NCBI GenBank assembly: GCA_012064385.1
Contig: QRDG01000628.1
Span: forward strand, 154,716-218,715
Reading direction: 5' to 3'
Length of the DNA: 64,000 nucleotides
Origin: Puccinellia tenuiflora
Lineage: Eukaryota; Streptophyta; Magnoliopsida; Poales; Poaceae
Numbering within the stretch: the first letter of the stretch is position 1; each line of letters starts with the position of its first letter. The position numbers and the translations under genes are program-made. The notes under the pieces were generated by a model. It did not search any database and was not told where the DNA came from. It saw only the letters and a program-made list of their open reading frames with translations. Of the stretch, positions 56,366 through 64,000 are shown one piece after another.

Positions 56366-57868
56366 ATGGACGATTGGGATGATGAGTGGGAGGAGTTCCC
56401 ACAGTCAAGCAAGGCCGGAGCCATGGGGAGCAAGACGTTTGATGGGCTTGATGACATTGTGGATGACTATGATGCTCAATCCTCCGTGCCCAAGACCAAG
56501 AGACTCAAGAAGGCCGCGGTCAGAAAAGGCAAATCCAAGCAAGCTCCCAAGCCAACGGGAAATCCTCCGCCTCCGCCTCTTGAGAACCCCGATGAACCGG
56601 TACGTGCTACTTGGGTCAAGGTGCCTACTCACGAGCTTGAGCAAGATCGATTAGTGTTCAACCCTTATGCATTTGGCCATAGCACCTGTCCGGATGACCC
56701 TAGATTCTATTGCAAGATGCATCAGCAAATATATCATCAATGCATTAATAAGAAGAAGAACAAGCATGTGCCTACCAACTATTTTAGTGTTGAGCATACT
56801 AGGGAAGTATGGCCAGATGTGATGGAGCTTATGGATTACCATCAAATTTCCAAGCTCATGCCAGTTAGCACTCCGTATTCCCCCGAGTTACTCGCACAAT
56901 TCTATGCCACTGTTCATTTCTCCACCGTGCCCAAGAGAACTATGACTTGGATGTGTCACACTACAGTTTGCACGGCTACTCTGGCAGAGTTTGGGGAATT
57001 ATTTCAGCTTGAGGAACTTCCTTTTGCTCCGTGCTATAGTCGTCTCCATCTCTCCAAAGTTATGCCAGCTGAAGTTGGGCTTCGCCATTGCTATCCACCG
57101 GGAATAGGGCTCCGTGGAAAGATTTCCAAAGTTTCTTGGATGTATCCCTACTGGAGAGTTGTTCAGGGCATTCTGAGAAACAATCTCAATTGCAAATATG
57201 GAGAAAAGGGTCAAGTTCGCCAGCGGATGATCAACCTTCTACATGAGATTGTTCCCCTCTACATGAGAAAGAAGCCAATTGATATTCTTGATTACATGTG
57301 GCAAGAGATGCGCTTGGTGGTCCTTATGAACAAGGTTCCCGTGTATGGTCCTTATCTGCAGACTCTTTTTAACACCAAGCTAAGCCCTAAGGTGATTGCA
57401 TCATATGATATGTATGTGCCTTCTCTTGTTACTATACCTGCTCCTCCTCCAGATGCACCTGCCTATGTTCCTCCATATCGTGGTCAGAACGTTGAAGATG
57501 AGGATGGTGAGGTTCCTAAGAAGCAAAATGTTATCATCAAAGCACTCAAGAAGATGAACTGCTTCTTTGCGGTGCAAAGGAAATCTGACTACAAAGCCTA
57601 TGCCAAACAAAAGAGGTACAATCGCAATCAGCGTGCCATTATGACTCAGCTTAACCTTCTGGTTCCTGCTGCAAGCTCAGAGGAGGTCTCAGAGGGCACC
57701 TACATGGCACAGAATGAGTACACCTACTGGTTTGGCGATGATGCCTCTTCTCTTGCTCCATATTGGCAAGGGGACCCTGGTCAGTCGAGCTCCCGTCCAG
57801 CTGCACATGATGATGAGTATGATGAAGAGGAGGATGAGGATGAGGATGATGATGATGATGAAGAGTGA
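56366..57868 (+). CDS. Intact extra ORF in the env position of copia B
   Basis: 500 codons from ATG 56366 (MDDWDDEWEEFPQ); the frame is open from another ATG at 56333 (511 codons), but the later start follows the CT-rich leader and begins the acidic N-terminus. Basic stretch KAAVRKGKSKQAPK at about 55-70. A globular middle (about 100-370) contains FNPYAFGHSTC, LLAQFYATVHF, MTWMCHTT and AEFGELFQLEE, a pattern I associate with ATHILA-ORF1-like or other retrotransposon-borne proteins of unknown role. The C-terminus is a run of Asp/Glu. I see no signal peptide, transmembrane segment or enzyme motif, so it is not a classical envelope. It lies where SIRE-type elements carry their extra ORF. It is the only long, undamaged frame of this element. 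Confidence 0.75.
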   Translation: MDDWDDEWEEFPQSSKAGAMGSKTFDGLDDIVDDYDAQSSVPKTKRLKKAAVRKGKSKQAPKPTGNPPPPPLENPDEPVRATWVKVPTHELEQDRLVFNPYAFGHSTCPDDPRFYCKMHQQIYHQCINKKKNKHVPTNYFSVEHTREVWPDVMELMDYHQISKLMPVSTPYSPELLAQFYATVHFSTVPKRTMTWMCHTTVCTATLAEFGELFQLEELPFAPCYSRLHLSKVMPAEVGLRHCYPPGIGLRGKISKVSWMYPYWRVVQGILRNNLNCKYGEKGQVRQRMINLLHEIVPLYMRKKPIDILDYMWQEMRLVVLMNKVPVYGPYLQTLFNTKLSPKVIASYDMYVPSLVTIPAPPPDAPAYVPPYRGQNVEDEDGEVPKKQNVIIKALKKMNCFFAVQRKSDYKAYAKQKRYNRNQRAIMTQLNLLVPAASSEEVSEGTYMAQNEYTYWFGDDASSLAPYWQGDPGQSSSRPAAHDDEYDEEEDEDEDDDDDEE

Positions 57869-58403
57869 TCATGGCTCTCACGGCTATTTCTCCCTTTTTG
57901 GTGTCTTGATGCCAAAGGGGGAGAGATTATATCCGGGGATTTGCATTACATTTGCGTTTTCATCGCTTGCATGTTTTCCTTTCTCATTTGCATGTCTCTT
58001 AAGTCTCTTAAGTGAACTCTATTTGTGAACTCTATGTGTTATGTCTTTATTGTAAGGATAATCTTGGACCTTCGTTATTTTATTGTAAGGATTTCCTCCA
58101 TCATTATGTTATTGTAAGGATTTCCATCCATATTATTCCAAGACTATCTCTATATGAAGTCCAAGGTAAGAAAAGTGCTCTTCTCACATAAGGACTAAGG
58201 TGAGAACTATCATATGCCCTTAGATACTATCTATCATTAGTTCCCATTTGCTCACATTATATATATACATGTCTATCTATCACTTGAGCAATTTCGTGTT
58301 GAATACCTTGTTGGCTTATAAACTCTAGGGGGAGTGTCACTCAAAACTTAGATATGCTTAAATGAGATTTATTCTTGCAAATCCTTGTGTTGTCATCAAA
58401 CAT

Positions 58404-58418
58404 CAAAAAGGGGGAGAT
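58404..58418 (+). other. Polypurine tract of copia B
   Basis: CAAAAAGGGGGAGAT directly before the 3' LTR. Similar words occur at 57912 (AAAGGGGGAGAG), 58327 and 55456. Confidence 0.85.
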
Positions 58419-59786
58419 TGAAAGGACATTGTCCGTTAATCTTGTTTTGACGTTTGATTACAACACTTGGAAGTATTTAACATAATCTCTAGTATCAACA
58501 GGAAATATGCAAAAAGGAAGAAATGGCATATTGTCGGAAAAGGAACAGGGAAGAAAGTCACTCAGCAGGCTGGCCGGCCCCCTGACCGGCGTAGGCCGGG
58601 CTCCAGGCCGGAGGCCTCGGGTGGGTGGCCGGCCCCCAGGCCGGCCCAGGCCGGGCTCCAGGCCGGAGGCCTCGGGTGGGTGGCCGGCCCCCAGGCCGGG
58701 CGCCTCTGGAGGGTGGCCGGCCTCCTGGCCGGACCTGGCCGGGCTCCAGGCCGGAGGCCTCGGGTGGGTGGCCGGCCCCCAGGCCGGCCCAGGCCGGGCT
58801 ACAGGCCGGCGGCCCTGATGATTCCTATCTGTCGATTGATGGCCGGCCCCCTGGCCGGCCTGGGCCGGGCTCCTGGCCGGAGGCCTCTGGATGGTGGCCG
58901 GCCGCCAGGCCGGCCTAGGCCGGGCTCCAGGCCGGCATCCCAGTTTATTCCTGCGCGCTGCTCTTCAAACGGCTAGTTTTAGAGGAGGGGTACTTATACC
59001 CCTCCATCTACCTCAAGACAACGACCACGACCAAAAAGAAGAACACCACCATTGTTTGAAAGCTTCAAATCGATAGATCTCCCTCTCTAGCAACTCAATC
59101 ACTTAGTCCTTTGGAGATTTGAGAGAGGAGACCTAGAACTACACTTCAACCAAACCAATTAGATTTCCCCCTTGATTTGTGAGAGGGGGCTTGCTACTCT
59201 TGGTGTTCATTGGAACCCTAAGAGGTTGTGGTCCTTCGGAGCTTTGGGAGCTACGAAGACTTTGCCGGGAGCCACCAATTAAGTTGTGGTGCGTGCCCCG
59301 GTCTTGGGCATCGAGTCTTGGCGGCTCGGTGAATTTGGTGAAGACCCTCCAACTTGTGGAGTGTGCTTCACTCTTGTAAAGGTTCTAGTTGTCAACCTCA
59401 ACGGCAACATAGTGACAAGTGCCTCGCCACATCGGTGGTAAGTCACAACGGAGATACGGTGTGCCATATCAAGGCTACTCGGTGTTTCACTTTGGTGAAC
59501 ACCGCGCCGCTCCAACGGAGATTAGCTTCCATTGGGAAGTGAACTTCGGGATAAATCTCCGTGTCATCTTGTTGTTTATCTTTGCACTTACCTTTACTTG
59601 TTAGCACTAGCTTACTATATCTATATCTTGTGCTAGTGATCTTTTGCTCATCATATAAGGTTGTTCACCTAGTTGCATATTCTAGACAACTTATATTTGA
59701 GCAATATCCATTTAAAACGAAAAAGAATTAAAATTTGTAGTTAACCTATTCACCCCCCCCTCTAGTTAACCTCATCGATCCTTTCA
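58419..59786 (+). repeat. 3' LTR of copia B
   Basis: 1368 bp. It matches the 5' LTR except for about nine substitutions, a few single-base indels and 196 bp more of GGCCGG array (about 58570-58945). The terminal C-loop hairpin is at 59740-59770. It ends CTTTCA before CTAGT. Confidence 0.92.
58570..58945. repeat. GGCCGG array in the copia B 3' LTR
   Basis: Repeated units with GGCCGGGCTCCAGGCCGGAG and GTGGCCGGCCCCCAGGCC. About seven units against about four in the 5' LTR. Confidence 0.88.
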
Positions 59787-59791
59787 CTAGT
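59787..59791. repeat. Target site duplication CTAGT, right
   Basis: Pairs with 43628-43632. Confidence 0.9.
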
Positions 59792-60340
59792 ATCTTGCTT
59801 GAGTTCCTCCTTCCATTTCTGTACTACCACAGACCTCTTGAGAATTTGTTGCATTCCCGCTTTGACTTGTTGACTGACTTCATGCACCATGGGATAGATT
59901 TGGCATTGAGCCGGAATGTGATTTGTTCCTTCACACAAAAAGCAAGTAACCTGGATCATAGGACATCCTTCATCGGGATAGTTTGTATACAAATGGGGCC
60001 ACTCATCAGGACACTCTTTGGATGAATGACCAATCTCCCCACAGATTTTGCAGGCTCTGGGTCCTGTCATAATATTCTCCTTGGACTCTTTGTGGCCATC
60101 TTCCATCTGTGGTAAGTTGTTGTTGTTTCTTGCCATATACTGAGCCATCATCTGCACTAATTGAGTCTGGTTATCTAACATTTGTTGCATTCCTGTGGGT
60201 AACTCATTCTTGGGGTTGTTGGCTTGACTTTCTTTCATCACTTGAGTCATCTGAGTCTGGGCTGCTACCAGCAACTGAACTGCATAGGGCACCTTGAGGT
60301 GGCTATCTTTTTCATCATGGTTGGTATGTGGGTGAGACAT
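59787..60340 (-). pseudogene. N-terminal part of the multi-zinc-knuckle gag
   Basis: It starts at ATG 60340 (MSHPHTNHDEKD; the frame is open to 60448 but this ATG follows a Lys/Pro-poor leader and begins a hydrophilic N-terminus). A Gln/Met-rich helical segment (QMTQVMKESQANN ... MLDNQTQLVQMMAQYMARN) precedes a first knuckle CKICGEIGHSSKEC and a second CFLCEGTNHIPAQC. A basic helix ending KWKEELKQDTS reaches the copia B insertion. The remaining two knuckles are at 43326-43632. Four CCHC knuckles and no capsid domain make it an unusual gag. RNA binding is the likely role. Confidence 0.78.
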
Positions 60341-60982
60341 CTGGTTTGGTTTAACAGGGATGAGTAGAGATAGAAAGATACTAAGAGAAGTATTAATACC
60401 CATACACAGCAGATCAAGACAAAACATCTTACAAGCAACATCTAGCAAGCATCAATCAACAGTAAAACAACCAACAGAGATAAAACAACTATTCCTATTT
60501 AATTTTCGAAATATAGTTTGGATAACAAACAAACACAATAAAGGTGTTTCAAAATAAACACGATTGTACTGCCATACCACAATTTGGTAAGTCAATACAA
60601 TATTACGATAACGTTATTCTAATAAAATGGTGGTCTAGTCTATCTCTTCCTTCAGTGCTTCAACATTCTCTTCTATTTCTTTGGGTTCGTCGAGGTACTT
60701 ATGGGTGTTGTGAAGTATAAATTGAAGTCTTCTATCAAGGCACTTGATGGCTTCTCATACTTGTCATGTTGATCTTCAACGCCTTCGGAAACATTTCTGT
60801 GTTATGGTCATCTATAAATAAGATAAGATAACTTAGAAAGCAATTAGTTGAGAAGGTTACAAGAAGATATTAGGAAAGATTTGGGCAAGAAGAAAATAAC
60901 TTTTTATCCTATGGTCATTCTTATTTCTAATCCAAACCTAAGGTTTTCGAGCCTACAGGCAACATTACGCTCTGATACCATC
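60341..60982 (-). other. 5' leader of the zinc-knuckle element
   Basis: 0.64 kb between the LTR and the gag start on the minus strand. Only short frames are seen; nothing is called. Confidence 0.5.
60969..60980 (-). other. Primer binding site of the zinc-knuckle element
   Basis: The minus strand reads TGGTATCAGAGC two bases after the LTR end. Confidence 0.88.
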
Positions 60983-63900
60983 TGTAGGGCCCTTGCTTAG
61001 AAAAGCAATGACATTCTGTGAAATATGATATTCCCTGGATCGAGTATGGATAGCAATTCACAAATAGATGTAATACCATGCATCAATGTCAAATAATTAT
61101 TTCATCGCGAGATCCATAAATAAAATATTCTTTACAAATTGCATAGCCAAAGGCTAGCTTGAATGCAAAGTTTGGCAGCGGAAACATAAGTAGCACAGAG
61201 AGCTTCATCATCTTCATGTGCCACTGGCATACATGTTGGTTGCAAGCTCGAAAGGTAGACGTCCTCACGCGTCATCGTAAAAACCTGCAACATTAACGTT
61301 GCAGCCCAGGGAATTTGGGTCAATACCTTGTGACAGGCCGGCAAGTGATACTTTGGTGGAATATAAAATGGCAAGTCTAAATCTATATGCATGTTTGGCT
61401 GGTGGAGTTAAAGGCTATTGCATAAAGCCAATTTTGTCCTACTTTTCATAAAGCTTTTTCATTTCTCAACTTTCTATAAGACGAACCGGCATGAAAACCA
61501 GTGTCTCTTCTACTCTTGTTCACCCATCAAATTTTATTTATGAAATTGGAATGAGGAGATTTTCCATCGACATCCTTGTCCAGCTGCTCAGAATTGTCCG
61601 TAACCGGGGACACGGCTATGATCATAGTTTTACACTCTCGAGAGGTTGTGCACTTTCACCACGAGACTCAGTCAACCCATTCAGACCTTAACCCTCATTT
61701 AGTGAAAAGGAAAGGAGAAGACTGAGACGAGACCTTTGGGAAACAGTCCCCTGTTCCTCTGGGCAGACCCATACCAGGGGTTCATCAGCTGAAATCTGCC
61801 GGAATCAGGTTCCTAGAACTTACTTAGTCAAGACAGAGCCATAATATCAAGTGGCTGCACTGGAAGCAATCTAAACTTGGAGTGACTTAAATCTCTTTGT
61901 TCCTGGGTGGCCGTTCACAAGTGCACGTACTCAGGTATAACCATTGAAATGGCCCTAAGCAGTCACTCAACTTTGACCCACCAATCGAGCAACACCAATT
62001 GCCACCCAGGTAGTTCATTAACTTGGTAGAGTTTTTATCCTTTCATACTACAATAAAACATTTCAGCATTGCAGTTCTAACTTCTACCAAGTGAATGGGT
62101 TCCTAAATCAACAGGAATAAAGGGTGATATACTAAATAGGTATGCATAGCAATATAGTAGTAAACCTATCATGCATACTACTGAAATAGTCTACAATGCA
62201 TATATAATAAAATAGTAGGTCTTTCATGAAAGGGTGTATGCACTTGCCTTTGAAAGAAGTCGTTGCTCACACGCTCTATTCGACGTAACTCGTAGCTCTC
62301 CGTTAAATCTATACAATACAAACAGATGGCAATAAACAAATAATACAACAATCATATCATAACAAAACAAACATGCATAACAAGGTCTTTACAAAAGATT
62401 TGGTCACGGGTTATCACATAATTCAATATGCAAAAAGAAGTTTTGTGATTGCGTTTAGGATAATCTACACAAGGACTTGGACATGGTTTGGGAAAAGTTC
62501 AAATGGTACTGGTGGATAGGTATGATCACATAGTTCACTATTTGTCAAAGGAATTGATTAAAAAGGAGTTTTAGAATTTAAGTTATGACATAATACTCAA
62601 TATCTCTCATTTGGAATATGAATATTTTATCATTGTCAAAAATTGAAACAAATGATAGATTTATGTTCTATATGTTCTAAGGATTTCAACGATATATTAT
62701 TTGCTAAATTTGGATGAGCAGATTAAAAGATATGAATTTTGGAAGATGGATACAATTTCCATCCAGAATGGACGGAAAAGAAAGAGATCTAACATACAGT
62801 AGATGCTGGTTGAAAGATAACGATTCATTTAACTGATTTTAAGAGGATCATGCTATTTAGATCCGATGGTCCAAGAAATAAGGAGAGTGGCTCACCGGGA
62901 AAGTTTGTCGAAAAAGGGTCGTTGTGGAGACGACGTCTCGGTCGTGGACGATATTGTCGCTGCGGTCGTCGTTTGAGTGTGAGAAGTAGTGGATGGTTCT
63001 CCTTGTCGATTCTAAGATATGGAATTCGTCAGGAATAACGCGCGCGTCCTCGAGCAGTGTTGGTTACTGATTGGAGTGGATCACGTCGTCGTGAACTTTG
63101 GGTGGCAGACGTTCTCATCGCTTGATTGCGCTAAGAAATTAATAAAGAGTTTATCCGGATGCACGAGTAAATGGTGAACATGATGGACATGGTTCTGGCG
63201 CCAAACAGATGCTCACCTCGTCGGGATCGTGCTCACGGCGGTGGTGACGTCGGGCTACCGTGGCGTGCTCGCTCCAGGAGACCTTGGGCGTCGGGAGGAT
63301 GTCTAGGTGGTAGAAACACTTTAGGAGAATACACAGGTGGAAGGAATTTAAGAAAGAACCAACGTATGAGACATACCGGTCCGATGAACTCGCCGAGATC
63401 CAACAGAAGACGTCAACACAACGGATTGCACAAACCTTCTCTATAGAAAGTTTGAGAACGAAAATGATGGAGACGAGAGAGGGCCACGAGGTGACGCGCT
63501 CGGTTAAGAATGGTTTGGTGTGAGGAGGGAGATCGGGAGAGGCATGCCGATGGTTGACATTCGGTTCACCAAGAGGATTTGCACAATTTAGTCCACGACG
63601 TGGAGAAATAGTTGTTTGAATGGAACCTTCATGGAAAATGCACCAAGTTTCGTGTTGAAGTCGAGAGAAAATAGTCACTAGATATGATGAGTAGGGAGGG
63701 GAAAAGATACAGGCATGGCTGTAAAATATTTATTCTGTACATCCTCGTACACGAGAAGAGAGCGGCTCGGTCGGGATGAACTCGACGTTAACCTGGTCTT
63801 GGGCTCGGCAAAGACCACTACGAGATGCAGCGGGAAGAGAGGAAGACGATGGTGTGGATGGCGTCGACCGGTGCGTCCTGGAACGACGGCGAGGAGCGGC

Positions 63901-64000
63901 CGGAGTCGAGCGGGCGCCGGTGAGCTCCTATGGAGGACGGGCACCTCGTTCGGCTGCACAAACAAAATTCGAACGAAGGTCTCAACAGGTGCGCACGAAA
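60983..64000 (-). repeat. 5' LTR of the zinc-knuckle element (runs off the window)
   Basis: On the plus strand it starts TGTAGGGCCC. Homologous to the solo LTR at 26189-29860 in inverted orientation, so another 600-700 bp should lie beyond the window. It has a palindrome block at 61596-61644. Frames near 62850-63965 (both strands) are in a GC-rich part and I treat them as LTR sequence. Confidence 0.8.

Larger units (their letters stand above)
43633..59786 (+). mobile_element. Copia retrotransposon B (SIRE/Maximus-like), complete but defective
   Basis: 16,154 bp including a nested 4.7 kb element. LTRs 43633-44804 and 58419-59786, primer site, gag, protease, integrase, RT, RNase H, an extra ORF, polypurine tract and a 5 bp duplication CTAGT are all visible. 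The order PR-IN-RT-RH is that of Ty1/copia. The large size and the extra ORF between RNase H and 3' LTR are features of the SIRE group (inference for the name). LTRs differ by about nine substitutions outside the repeat array, so the insertion is young. Confidence 0.93.

Noticed and set aside
58467..59076. 169-codon plus frame in the copia B 3' LTR
   Set aside because: Follows the GGCCGG array only; the 5' LTR copy has a different length because of the array.
62850..63965. Host gene in the GC-rich right end
   Set aside because: Lies within the expected extent of the 3.7 kb LTR; frames are short, on both strands and without motifs.

Overview
This window is a stack of nested transposable elements from a large grass genome, most probably a Triticeae species (wheat, barley, rye or Aegilops group). 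That attribution is an inference. It rests on very long gypsy LTRs with short non-coding interiors, SIRE-type copia elements whose LTRs end in a C-rich hairpin beside a Met-tRNA primer site, CACTA ends built of AGTCCCGGTT inverted repeats, and repeated insertion of elements into elements. I find no intact host gene, tRNA, rRNA or CRISPR array.

Layout. 1-1129 is part of an inverted, diverged LTR. 1130-11187 is a complete non-autonomous gypsy element (LARD type) on the minus strand with about 4.07 kb LTRs and a 1.9 kb interior. It abuts a broken Tat-lineage gypsy pol on the minus strand (11188-14770), then a truncated copia LTR end (14768-15031), an AT-rich stretch without genes, and a Helitron-like element (16854-18601, minus). 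18602-30712 is the 5' part of a copia element (minus): gag, primer site and 5' LTR. Its gag is split by a solo-LTR-like insertion (20650-24602, duplication CCATC), itself split by a small non-autonomous LTR element (21670-24406, duplication GGTAG). Its LTR is split by a 3.67 kb solo LTR (26189-29860, duplication AAAGC). 30713-36540 is the 5' half of a Tekay/Del-like gypsy element (minus) with an extra coiled-coil ORF before gag. 36541-38282 is the 5' end of a second Tat-like element, 38283-39184 an LTR piece, and 39185-39950 a gene-like repeat. A 5'-truncated LINE (about 39950-42249) and a CACTA terminus (42396 to about 43325) follow.

The right third is one gypsy-type element (minus) with a gag of several zinc knuckles and a >3 kb LTR. 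It is cut by a 16.2 kb copia element (43633-59786, plus, duplication CTAGT). That copia element has broken gag-pol, an intact extra 511-codon ORF in the env position, and a 4.7 kb non-autonomous LTR element (46657-51376, duplication CTTAA) inside its gag.

The most interesting signals are structural. Three otherwise different gypsy LTR families share a block of about 50 bp made of palindromes whose bases change in compensating pairs. The copia LTRs share a covarying C-loop hairpin just before the primer site. CCGG-rich palindrome arrays recur in unrelated LTRs. The copia element at 43633 carries about six disabling lesions although its LTRs differ by under 1%, while its extra ORF is intact.
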